Assembly (NCBI RefSeq): GCF_019649055.1
Contig: NW_026570230.1
Coordinates: 2,033,121 to 2,097,120, forward strand
DNA: 64,000 nt
Direction of reading: 5' to 3'
Origin: Paramacrobiotus metropolitanus
Taxonomy: Eukaryota > Tardigrada > Eutardigrada > Parachela > Macrobiotidae
Shown: positions 11,020 to 21,554 of the stretch, in pieces
How the letters are laid out: each line of letters starts with the position of its first letter
Numbering within the stretch: the stretch's first letter is position 1
Made by a program: the position numbers and the translations under genes
The notes under the pieces: model-generated
Told to the model about the DNA's origin: nothing
What the model saw: the letters and a program-made list of their open reading frames with translations, nothing else
The model's database searches: none

Positions 11020-14000
11020 ATGGAAGCAGGAACAGTAACCGGCGCTGTGGATTACGATGCACGAGCTGATGCTGAAGCTCTGCAAGTTGCCCTGAAAGGT
11101 ATTGGTAAGTGCTTACAATAAGTGTAATTTGTTTACTAATAGTAATGTAGTATACTGAGTTCACGTGTTTATTGTCCTTCTAATACTTTCCTATTTCTGT
11201 CCTTTGTCCTTGTCTTCTTAGCAACTTCTCTTGTGTTTTCCCGGTTCTCTAGTTACGATTCCTCAGTTTCCTTTCAGTTGTTTTCCTGACCATTACGATA
11301 CAATAAAGATACGATTCCTACACATGACAATACATGACAATGGCGTGAAGCTTGTGTAATACTGTAGATCTCTATCATTGAAGTGTACGAGTTCTTTATA
11401 TACGGCTTAACAGCGCTAGTTCGCTTCTTAATTCGTTCGAATATGGCGACACCAGAAACTCATCCCATCCTACGGTTTAATCCCGAGTCGATGCAGTGGG
11501 ATATGTGGAAAGAAAACCTCCACAGCTATATCGAATTCGCCGACATCCCCGTGGAGAAGCAGAAAGGGCTGCTTCTGAACTCGCTGGAGGTCAAGCCATT
11601 CGAGATGCTTGTCTCGATGTGCAGGCCGACTGCCATCACGGACAAGAAACTCACCATAGAAATGCTGCTGGCCAATTGGATACAGTGTACAACAAGTACA
11701 CATTCAAGGTCGCGGAGTGGGCACACCTGTTCCGAACTGTCCAAGGAAGGACGAATTGCTGGCGGCATACTCCAGCAGGTTACGGTACAGGAGTACCGTA
11801 TGCAAGTTTCCCGCTGACATCATCGACCCGATGCTCAGCGCCGTCTTCATAAACGGCATCCAGTCGGATTCCGTCCGCCGTCACCTACTGATAAACGAAT
11901 ACCAGACCCACGAAGAGACCCTGAACGCCGCCAGGAAGATGGAAACCGGCATTGAAGAAGCTACGGCCAGTACGTCCAGCCAAGACCGTGAAACTGTGAT
12001 GAAAGTCACAGCTAGCAGAAGGTCAACGGTTGTCAAGCAAAAGACATCCAATTCCAGTGGTCAATCCAGTGCAAATGGAAGCCACAAGCCACCCACCAGC
12101 AATCAAAACGAGTCCGATTCCGATTCCAGTTCCCTAAGCGAAGATGCGATTCCTGTGGATCAACCGATCACATGCGCGAGCGCTGTTTCTACAGGAAACA
12201 CGTATGCCATAACTGTGGGAAGAAAGGTCATATAGCAAAGGCATGCCGCTCACAGAAGAAATCCGACGTCGCTACGAATAACTACATTACGGATTACGCA
12301 CCGCGTCCTCCATACGACATACTGTGATTCCAGTTCCGGTTCCTACGACGCTTCGTCTCAGTGGTTCAGAGTTCACTAACTATATGGTTCTGTTGCCGTG
12401 GTTCTTGTTGCTATGGTTCTATGGTTTGTATGCTGCTAAATATATGGTTCTGATGCAATGGTTCAACCCAGCTCTTTTTGGGCGAGGGAAGGGAATGTAG
12501 TATACTGAGTTCACGTGTTTATTGTCCTTCTAATACTTTCCTATTTCTGTCCTTTGTCCTTGTCTTCTTAACAACTTCTCTTGTGTTTTCCCGGTTCTCT
12601 AGTTACGATTCCTCAGTTTCCTTTCAGTTGTTTTCCTGACCATTACGATACAATAAAGATACGATTCCTACACATGACAATACATGACAAGTAACGTAAT
12701 TTATTAAATTAGTAACGTAATTTATTTGATGGCAAAATGAAAAAAAAACTGAGCTAAGTGCGCTATCTTAAAACTCCTCTAAAAGTATCGAATAATGAAT
12801 ACTACCGTCGCCAGTTTCACATAGAAACGATAGAATGTAATACTAACGTCGAAAAAGTTATTTCTGCCTAAGACCCCACCTTTTCCAGTGAGCCACGACA
12901 CCAACACCATAATCGACATTGTCACCAAACGAAATAATCAGCAGCGTGTAGCGATAGCTGCCGCCTTCCGATTACAGTATGGAAAGGTTAGTTTAACTTT
13001 AGGCGCACGTTATTACTGGAATTGCGGCGATAATTTAGGGTAGCGAAGGCGTAAATTATGCGATCGACAACGGCAAATTCTATAAATTTGATCACGGCAT
13101 TACTCTGACGCTGTCAATGGTACACTACAGCAACGGTAACGCTATAATAACTTCATGATGGAACATACATACATGCCTCCAAAGTCTTTCCACAGGATCT
13201 GGTGACGTGTATTCGAGCGGCACTTATGGGAAATTTACAAGAAGTCATCTGTGGACTGTTTCTTCCACCAGCTTTCTACGATGCCGCCCAGCTTCACGAT
13301 GCAGTCAAGGTATAGCTACTAACTACATATAGCTATTCAATTTTGTAACTCGTTATTACTCTGTTATGGTTTTGTAACTCATTATTAGAGGTACGTACCT
13401 TGATTATTAGAGTTATTAGAGTTCATAACTAGAGTTATGGTTACATTACGAGTACTTATAATTACTGCTTTGCTATTTCACAATTCCAATTTGCTACGTC
13501 TACTGTAACTTCATAATGAAATCACCGCGCAGTCCGTTAACACAGTACTGTTTTCAACACTTCTATACAAAGTACGAGTACATATTATACAGCGACAAAT
13601 ATTTGTGGTTATAAATGTTCCTAAACTTCTTGTACAGGGAATGGGAACCGATGAAGCGGCTTTAATCGAGATTATTTGCACCAGGAAAAATGTCGATTTG
13701 GCCAGAATCGTTACAGCCTATCAGACAGGTATTTCGAGTCTCGCCAGCATTGTTTTCATTCTTTCTTGGTAGCCCTAAGACTAACTTACGCTAAGATCGA
13801 TTTTGCTTGCACTGTAGTCTATGGGACAGAGTTGGAAAAGGACATCAGTGCGGATACATCAGGAGTACTACGACGCATACTGTTGGATTTGCTCCATGTA
13901 AACACGATTAAAAGTTATACCAACGAAAGGCTACCACTAGAGTACGCGGTGGACTTTGTCGTTGCTTTCAGGGTAAACGCGAAGAAGCGGTGGAGGTCAA

Positions 14001-14696
14001 TATGGAAAGCGCTATGGGTGATGCGCAGTCCCTGGTGGAAGCCGTTGCGGGACGTTGGGGCAGCGACAGTTCTCTCTTCGCTAATATATTCACGACACGT
14101 AGTTATCCACAGCTGCGCATGGTTTTCCGGGAGTTCGAGATAATTTTTAAGAAGGACATCGAAAAAGCAATTTCAGGAGAGCTAACCATGCTGTTTGACA
14201 CTGCGCAAATTTTGACTGCTATCGGTGAGAGATTTCATTTCTGCAATCTCGTTTCGGTGACCTTTCCATAAAATGTTGACAACACATTATCAATCAGTAA
14301 ACATTGGAATTACGTATAACTTGGCTTGTGGTGCATTTTTTGAATTTTACTAGCTAAAATTGCCAAAAACAAGCATCGGTATTTCGCCGAAGAGCTGCAT
14401 CGTAGCATGAAAGGATTGGGAACGAACGACAAAACACTAATTCGGATCATTGTAACCCGGTCTGAGATTGACCTGCGTAACATTATGGATGAATTTCAAA
14501 ATCTTTATGGCCAAAGCTTGGACAGCTGGATATCGGTATGGATCTTTTAAGCCCGTACTTGTCACATGTCAGGCGTACGCTGTGCCGGCATCATGCAGTT
14601 TGAAGACAATTTTCTGCTTTGCAGGGCGATACATCCGGAGATTATCGAAAAATCCTCCTTCTCTTGATCGGTCAGCATAACGCTTCCAAGACGTGA
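11020..14696 (+). CDS. Annexin 2 of the cluster (324 aa), intron 1 carries an LTR element
   Basis: Four-repeat annexin. Exons: 11020-11104, 12889-12986, 13196-13309, 13638-13728, 13818-13897, 13972-14224, 14354-14535, 14625-14696 (TGA). Phases agree throughout and give 324 residues. Repeat 1 lacks a calcium loop (KGIGVSHDTNT, no DTSG). Repeat 2 is intact (VKGMGTDEAAL with SADTSG). Repeat 3 is degenerate (VAGRWGSDSS). Repeat 4 is intact (MKGLGTNDKTL with GDTSGDY). Exons 3, 4 and 5 are exactly 114, 91 and 80 nt, as in annexin 1. Intron 1 is 1,784 nt because a complete LTR element is inserted in it; excising the intron still restores the frame. It is likely functional, acting at membranes as a calcium-dependent lipid binder. 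Confidence 0.9.
11146..11339 (+). repeat. 5' LTR
   Basis: 194 bp, begins TGTAG and ends ATGACA. It contains CAATAAA near its 3' end, a candidate polyadenylation signal. It is identical to the 3' LTR except for a G/A difference at about 11221 versus 12571. Confidence 0.92.
11443..12327 (+). pseudogene. Gag-like coding region with CCHC zinc knuckle, frame-broken
   Basis: Starting at 11443 (MATPETHPILRF) the reading frame matches the general look of Ty3/gypsy-type gag. It continues in a second frame from about 11680, a third from about 11745, and returns to the first near 12155. The last section has a perfect retroviral-type zinc knuckle, CHNCGKKGHIAKAC (C-x2-C-x4-H-x4-C), and ends with TGA at 12325-12327. 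All three shifts are in the same sense, equal to a one-base loss each. Intact gag would package element RNA into particles; as written, the protein cannot be made in one frame. The knuckle is certain; the exact break points are approximate. Confidence 0.8.
12496..12689 (+). repeat. 3' LTR
   Basis: 194 bp partner of the 5' LTR, preceded directly by the polypurine tract and followed by the AGTAA target duplication. Confidence 0.92.
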
Positions 14697-16003
14697 TTCC
14701 TTATAATTAATATATCATTTCTTTCACTAGTTTTACTCCGCAAATATATTAATATGATTTCTGTACAAGTCATTTGAAAATGTATAATCAGCAGGCAAGC
14801 GGCAATTTTGTTTAACCAGTAGGAAAGCTAACAATTCGGTTCTTTTTAATATCAGGCATGCGTGAATAGTTCGTGGAGTAACGCGATTAGGCAGTTATTA
14901 GCATATTCAAACAAATATGCATTCCAAGAAACATCGATTACGGTTACGTCTTATTTACATGGTTGCCAGATCAACGACGCTAAAAAAAGGTGTCTTTGCA
15001 TTTCGATGACGTCATTAAAAGCTCGATTTCGCATAAACAATGATTGTGGTTGTGCGTAGACGCTGTACTGTACAGTATGTGTAGTATATCATGAAAACGG
15101 CATACTGTAAGACATCGTACCAGTGCTTTAGGCAATCGCTTCGGTAATTATGTGATAACGATGGATTTGTCTGTATGACTTTTGGTCTGGATAGATAAAA
15201 TCCTTTGGTTTCAGTTCACCAAATTTCTTAAGGAGCACAATAGAATTTGAAAACAGATTGTGCAAGAAGCTAATCGTTAACCATTCGTTCACAGCTTCCT
15301 TCTTTGTAACAGATAAGGGGTTCCCAGCCAGAAACCGTCACGTGAACCCATACGTAAACGAAGCCTGCATAATGGTGTGCGTATAACACTTCTATGGTGT
15401 CAAATGTTATGATTCTGTTGCAATACGTTAAACTCTCACATAATCATGTATTGTATTGTACATATATGTATAGGCATATGTATTGTACACACAGAACGGA
15501 AAATTTTTGGTACACCAACCAAACGTAATGAAAAATTAACGGTGCCACCTTTCGCTGAGTGAATGCTTCTTTTCAGAGCGCTAACGAGGCATGTGACACG
15601 CATTTCATTATATAAATATCTATGCATAAATATCAAGTACCAGCGGGTGTAATTTGAAATTTACACGACCTTTGGTTTATATTGCACCCTAGCACACGAA
15701 ACGTACGAGGCTACCGCGATCCTTTCAATATTTCCAATGTTCTCATCTCAACTGGCGGAATGTGGGTGACATTAAAGCTGGAATTCAATATTTAAAATCT
15801 TCAGTATTGATGAAGTATGCTAGCGGGGAATTTCTGTACATAAAAATCTTATAACGCACATGAATAGTTTGTACTTACGGAAATCTTCTGCCGTACGCTG
15901 TTCGCAAGTCGTTGCTTCAGTGACCGTTTTTTCTATTTGCTAGATATCTTGTAAGCGGAATTTTTAATATTCTACCATCCCTACTCTAGGCCTGGTCATT
16001 CCG
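14697..16003. other. Intergenic, annexin 2 to GPCR
   Basis: No supported gene, RNA or repeat. Only short AT-rich reading frames without homology I recognise. Confidence 0.5.
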
Positions 16004-17095
16004 ATGCTACTGTATTTCCCGATCTCAGAAGGAATATCTGCAGTTTGGGTTACATCGTTTACGATTGTTATTCAAGCCTGCAGAGCAATGGCAAGCAATC
16101 ATTCTCGTAATGTTTTCTACAATAATTATACGATGTCAGCGGAAAAGTCAGGAAACAGGACTTATGAACCTGAATCCTCCTCCACGCTGATCAGCATGAC
16201 CGTAACAGCTTTCATTCTCAATTCTGCAGTGATCTGTATCTTCTGTAAAGAGAAAACTATGCAGACACCTTTTAACGTCTACATCATCGTTCTGACATGC
16301 AGCAACATCCTGTTTCTTGCCATGCAGCATACGATGGCAATCATCGTTCTCCCTTATGGAAACTGGTTTTTGGGCAGTCACGCTTGCACGCTATTCTTGT
16401 ACTGCCGTTACATAATTCTCCCGGTGGCCGTTCATAGTCACGTGCTGATTACCATCAACCGCGGATGGGCACTCTTTTGGCCAGTATCCTACCGCATACA
16501 CCACTAATTCGCCATGGCCGTATATTTGTCGCTAGGCATGCTGGCCTATGTCCATGTTATCCAACTGCCGGGACTCATACTGGATGCAGTGTATCATCGT
16601 TTGCCGCTGGAAAAAGGATGCCGACTCAACGCTCAAGCGCAGTACGAATGGTCCATGTTTGTTAATATTTGGCTGTTTGATGTGGGCAAAATGTCTGTTC
16701 CAGCGTGCTATCCGTTTCTGCTGTGGAAGTTCGTACAAAGACGCAAACGCTTGACGGTTGGCCGGCGGATGGAACCGGCCAATCCACGCCCGACTCCCGG
16801 ACGATATCGCTCGGATTCGACGATGCGTCTGTTTGTGCTTTTGACGCTGTACACCTGTAGCTGCGCTCTATGCTGGATACCGGGCATTGTGTATTACACT
16901 CTGGTAGACTTCGTGCCCAATGCCCAAACCAGATTTGCCGCCTTGTACAAAGTGCAAGTGAACATTTACGCATTGCAGATTATCCTGGATCCGGTTCTTT
17001 TCTGCCTGAGCGCCAGCAATGTGCACAAATACTTTGTCTGGATTTTAAAAATCAAAGGAAGATCGGGAAAGTTGCCAGCAATTAGTATACATTAA
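16004..17095 (+). pseudogene. Class A GPCR with an in-frame stop after TM4 start region
   Basis: One frame runs from 16004 to TAA at 17093-17095 but is cut by TAA at 16505-16507. A start at 16088 (MASNHSRN) fits better than the first ATG, because an N-glycosylated tail (NHS, NYT, NRT) then precedes TM1. TM1 follows (AFILNSAVICIF), then TM2, then a first-loop W and the conserved TM3 cysteine (GNWFLGSHACTLF). A degenerate DRY site (NRGW) is followed by WPVSYRIHH and the stop. Past the stop the same frame continues with TM4-TM7, including CALCWIPGIVYYTL (TM6) and DPVLFCL as the NPxxY counterpart. The ligand cannot be told. One codon change would reopen the gene, so it is a young pseudogene, a polymorphic null allele or a sequence error. 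Confidence 0.8.
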
Positions 17096-17160
17096 TATAT
17101 TACCTTGATTGTGGTGACCTTTTAATAAGTGGACGTGCTTGAAATTACATTTTTGAAGAT

Positions 17161-17242
17161 ATGTACGTATGTACGTACGTATGTACGTATGTACGTATGT
17201 ACGTATGTACGTATGTACGTATGTACGTATGTACGTATGTAC
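17161..17242. repeat. Alternating purine-pyrimidine microsatellite, unit ATGTACGT
   Basis: About ten copies of an 8-bp unit, with one unit shortened near the start. Every step alternates purine and pyrimidine for about 82 bp. It lies in the 3' flank of the GPCR. Confidence 0.95.
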
Positions 17243-17525
17243 TCTGCATTGTACGTTTGTAACCGGTTCAAAGTAGATGAAAAAGGAAGAAGATTTTCAC
17301 GAAAACAAAACATGGAAAAGCCAAATCGTGTTAACAATATCAATAAAAGACTAACACAATCAAGATTCTATTCTCGATAAGCCGCAAATTTTCCATGCCA
17401 GTAATCAGAATGGTAGATGCAATCTGCACTGGAGCCCAATAAATTTTGTTTCACTCTAAGGAAACCCTGTACATAGGTAATCGAAAAAATCAACTGTATG
17501 CATCTCGGTTGATAAATTGTTATCA

Positions 17526-18905
17526 TCAAATGTAAATAAAGGTGTCTTCAATCCTTTCGGTGTCCGGATCAAGATCTCGCCCTACACTGATATCGGCAAA
17601 AAAGGTCCGCACCGTCTTCCACTGTTGTGTGGCGGCTTCAAAAACCTTCAGCGCATACAGGCGAATATACCCTTCTCCGCTTAATTCATTAGCATCCCTT
17701 TCCGCATAATACTGACGTACAATCTGCCAGCACGCCAGAAGATCCTGCGTCTCCGCCGTCAGCTGTGCTCTCTCCTCGGCTGTCGCCCCGGGATGTTTAT
17801 CCGGGTGATTGTCCAGCAGCTTACGGCGAAATCTGGTCTGTGCCTCGGCAAAATTATCCAGCTGGAGATTCGTATTACATTTCTCCGCTGCTCGCTGAGC
17901 AATCTCTTCCGCGGTCATTTGCCGCTGCCCCAGTCGGTCGGTCTCTCTTTCCTCATGTTTTTGTCGCGGGATGAAATCTCGGTACAACATACGGGCGGTA
18001 GCATCCATCGCTATCCCACCCAGAAATGCACCAATTATCGCACCAATAGTCCCACCCAGCGCGGTCCCGATAACCGGAATTACCGACCCAATGGCCGCAC
18101 CCACAGCTGCACAGGGGACAGCTGCGCCATAACTCCCTAACGCGCCGAACACGGATCCGACAAAATGCTCACCGAGGTTCTTCATACATTCTCTTCCTGT
18201 AACAGATTTCGCCACTTTCCAACGATAGATCTCCACTCCGCTGAAGATGACGAACATGGCCACATTAGGGATGGCCGTTAGAACCGGTCGTGATAAGGCC
18301 CCGCCCAATCTCGTCACTCTGCTAATGGTCTGTTCGGCCAACACGTCCACCACCGCAGCCAATCCCGAGCGTGCCGCAATGGCGCCGTACGACGGCGACG
18401 TGAAGGTGGTGACCACCATTTCCTTAACGCGCTGGGTGATGTCGATGGTTTCGAATTTGCAGCGATCGATGGCTTTGAGTACTTGATGGAGATCTTGATC
18501 TTTGTACAGCTCCACAAAGACCAGATGGTATTGCTTGACAGTTAGATCGCCGAGTGCTGAGTGGATTTCGGCGATGTCCAGGCGCCCAGCCTGGACGGCC
18601 TGGACTTTGGCGCGCATCGCTAGGTAATCCGTGGGTAGTGTTTCCTCGAGCGGCAGATGGGGAGAGGTGTAACCAAACGGGTAGGTGAGCAGTTCCCCGG
18701 CATTGTACGTGGATACGGCGTCGGACACCGTTGTCGGACGAAGCTGAATGACGGTGCTGTCTTCCGTCTCACGACCTGGACAGCGAAACGGGCAGACTTT
18801 GGGATGTAGACGAGGGAAGCATTCGGAACAGTACAATCGGTGATGACAGGCTTTGAACGTAATGGTGGCTAGACGCTCCGTGCAGGCGATGCATGTGTCT
18901 TCCAT
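17526..18905 (-). CDS. RING-like / glycine-zipper / J-domain-like protein, copy 2 (459 aa)
   Basis: Intronless paralogue of the gene at 8713, on the opposite strand. The start MEDTCIACTERLAT aligns with MEDVCVACTERLAT. All eight zinc ligands keep identical spacing (C5, C8, C20, H22, C26, C29, C38, C42), including the unusual terminal C-x3-C. The middle region (MVVTTFTSPSYGAIAARSG) and the glycine-zipper block (ALGGTIGAIIGAFLGG) are highly conserved. The HPD motif persists as NHPDKHPG, with N replacing Y before it. Length differs by only five residues, so both copies appear to be under constraint. It is separated from the GPCR by about 430 bp. Function as for copy 1: membrane-associated ubiquitin/chaperone link proposed, unproven. 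Confidence 0.8.
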   Translation of the reverse strand: MEDTCIACTERLATITFKACHHRLYCSECFPRLHPKVCPFRCPGRETEDSTVIQLRPTTVSDAVSTYNAGELLTYPFGYTSPHLPLEETLPTDYLAMRAKVQAVQAGRLDIAEIHSALGDLTVKQYHLVFVELYKDQDLHQVLKAIDRCKFETIDITQRVKEMVVTTFTSPSYGAIAARSGLAAVVDVLAEQTISRVTRLGGALSRPVLTAIPNVAMFVIFSGVEIYRWKVAKSVTGRECMKNLGEHFVGSVFGALGSYGAAVPCAAVGAAIGSVIPVIGTALGGTIGAIIGAFLGGIAMDATARMLYRDFIPRQKHEERETDRLGQRQMTAEEIAQRAAEKCNTNLQLDNFAEAQTRFRRKLLDNHPDKHPGATAEERAQLTAETQDLLACWQIVRQYYAERDANELSGEGYIRLYALKVFEAATQQWKTVRTFFADISVGRDLDPDTERIEDTFIYI

Positions 18906-21554
18906 TCTTCAGTGCTCAGTAGATTTTATTTTGGCGCATGCAGTACAGATTGCATCCCATAAACTTAAAAAAACTAATGATTAAGCTTTGTATGCTAATA
19001 GCTGAAAACTTTGGCGAACAAAATCAGTGCCAGAAACTCAAGTAAGCATTAAGTAGCAACAAAAAACCTTCCCGTGAGGAAAACGAGCGTGAGGGTCGCT
19101 GAATTTAGATTCTCGTTAAACAGCACTATCAAGCGGCATGGCAGTTTAATTATTGTCTCCGACTTTCTGTATCAACGTCTTCGACATCATGTCTGAGATC
19201 GAAACGATAAAATATACCCTACATAGTTTCAACGGAATGCACGTTTTCCGGCAAAAATGTTCGTAGTCTTGTTTGAGACAAAAGTGCATGCCTGTTGACT
19301 GTGCGATCGACGTGAGTAAGCGGGCATGAATCATGAGAAGGACATCATCGAAATTTACTCATACGAGCCCGTCAATTGTAATCAATACGGATGGTATAGT
19401 TCTTTTTCGTCGTGTTCCAGCCAAGAAGATTAGAGTTGCAGCTCTAATATTCTTAGTCGTTCGGTTTTTAATGCACGCATTGTGAATGTCATTTTTGAGA
19501 ATTTACAGTAGTTTGGTGACCACTCAGTTCGTGATCAGAACCTTACACACGGTGCACTCCCTTTTGCGCGCGCAACCTTTAGTACCCTTCACGCCGTACA
19601 CTGCCTTTCGTTTTTACGCTGTTCGCATTCTCTCCTGAGTGGGAGCGGATAACACTTCGCGATTCATTTTCCGAACCATCGTTTGGTAAAGTTTTAAAAA
19701 ATTACTTAATAATATTATTATGTTACACATCTAAGCTCAATTCTTCGTCTATTAAATGCTTGCGGATACAACGAAAGTGACATCTTATGTGTTATTTACT
19801 GGAATAAGCATATTCGTTCGTTTTGCAGATCGTTTACAGAACTTGGAGCGAAATAATTTACAAACAAGCAGATGTGGTGGAAATTAAGTAATAACTAAAA
19901 ATAAATCCGTTTCGCGCTTGCCAGTAAAGGCTGCTACTAGAGTAAAGACCATGTCGGAAAAAGTGCATCAGTGCACGGAGTGAAGGTGGTGCGGAAGGTT
20001 GTGAACCGAGAGAAAGGTTGCGGACGGAGTGGTCACAACTTAATTTTGCTTGGCCAGGTCCTTTGACCTTTGCACAATAAAATATTTTTAAGCATGCTAC
20101 GTACATAAATACTCTACTAAAAATGACATTTAAAAAAATGAGATTGTTTTAATTTGAATTTGCGGAATGTGACCTGAATAACAAAACCAAGAGAAATGCA
20201 GAAAGTCCAGTACTTGGCATGGGGCCTTAAGTTTTCCCCTCATACAGTACGGGAAATTTTGTTTTCCCCCGCACATGTGCCGCTTAGTCGCTTACACGCT
20301 TAAAGCTGACTGCAGCTTAAAGCCGCGTGCGCTGCGGCAACACGTTTGCCGTTATCTGAGTTGTCTGTGCTCTCTTGTTCAGTTGCGCAACCGGATATAT
20401 GCCGAGTTGGCCAGAAACCGGTTTTTTTGCTGCAGCCAACTTTAGGTTGCATTCGTGTAAGCGACTAAGCGGCACATGTGCGGGGGAAAACGAAATTTCC
20501 CGTACTATACGAGGGGAAAACTTAAGGCCCCATGCGAAGTAACGATTTAAGCTGCCGAATCAGCAGAACGCGGGCATGTCAAAAGCAAATATCCAAAGGA
20601 CCTTGTAACTATCAAAATGAAATTGCGACGATGTCACGCAACGATAAATTGTGTTAATAACAATGTACCGATGCTGATTCATTTATTTTGATGCAGGAAT
20701 TAAGCCCGAACAAACAATCATGACAGTCCAGTTTGGTGTGGCGATATATACTTATCGGCGATGCCTCGATAATGACGTACGAATACTTCGATCTATTTCT
20801 ACTCCGGCTTTTCATTAGCCCAGGTGCCGACCACCGTAATATAGTGGCGATAGTATATTTTGTATTCTGCTTAAAAGATTGGACTAAGCAGTTTTTCAAC
20901 AAATTTAAATGTTGTTTTATTTTTCTTGTCGGCTGATTCCAGGAATTATGACGGAAAATAAAATCACCATGACGTTCGGCTCCGCGTTGAGCAGTTACCT
21001 GAATAGCTCTTAACAGGTTGTTAGAGGCAAATTTCCTCTTTAATAAGCTTGTTATTCTCAATCTCATGCGCAAATAATCCCAACAATAGAATCCACCTCG
21101 GTCGGTCGAAACCGTAAACATCGATCAAAATCACACCGCAAGACGCCGCGCTGCAGCCATGTTCCCGCACTAGTCCATCTTGGGGAACATGTATTGTCAT
21201 CCCGATGGTTTTCTTCCACATAGCGAGGACATTTCGAGAGATCTCCAGGATGAAAAAGCCGCTGCCATGCTCTTTTGTACCCCTTGTATAACGTTTCCGT
21301 CGTTAGTTGTTGTTTGAAGAGCTACTTACACAGCACCGCGCACGGTGCCGGGATATTGATCCGTGGCATCCACAGATTTATTAAACGCGCACCGCGCACA
21401 CTCCGCCACATTGTCGACACATTATAGGGCTAATCGAATTACTCTTTAAAAAGGGATTGTGCTTATTACCATTTGTCCCGGCAGCGCCACAGCACGCAAG
21501 AGTGGAAGGTGCGCAGTTGTATATGTGGCCGTGGCGGCAGATCAACCGGTATCA
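18906..21554. other. Intergenic, RING/J copy 2 to annexin 3, with a MITE
   Basis: Contains the inverted-repeat element at 20217-20535. Outside it I see no gene; the short frames at 20.6-21.1 kb lack any recognisable domain. Confidence 0.5.
20217..20535. mobile_element. MITE with 82-bp terminal inverted repeats
   Basis: The arms 20217-20298 and 20454-20535 are reverse complements with about three mismatches, beginning GCATGGGGCCTTAAG. The 155-bp centre has no reading frame. The outer ends read CATG on both sides, so a palindromic CATG target duplication cannot be separated from the repeat itself. Non-autonomous DNA transposon; superfamily undetermined. Confidence 0.88.

Larger units (their letters stand above)
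11141..12694 (+). mobile_element. Gag-only (non-autonomous) LTR retrotransposon with target-site duplication
   Basis: Two 194-bp direct repeats with TG...CA ends (11146-11339 and 12496-12689) differ at one position that I can see. The 5-bp target duplication AGTAA flanks them at 11141-11145 and 12690-12694. A primer-binding-site candidate starting TGG lies one base after the 5' LTR (11341 on). A polypurine tract (GGGCGAGGGAAGGGAA) immediately precedes the 3' LTR. The 1.16-kb interior encodes only a gag-like region and leaves no room for protease, reverse transcriptase or integrase. It is therefore a TR-GAG/TRIM-like element that must borrow enzymes in trans. The near-identical LTRs indicate a recent insertion. 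Confidence 0.93.

Noticed and set aside
13020-13140. Possible extra exon in annexin 2 between exons 2 and 3
   Set aside because: The stretch has no annexin similarity, and joining 12986 to 13196 already gives the expected repeat with the conserved 114-nt exon.
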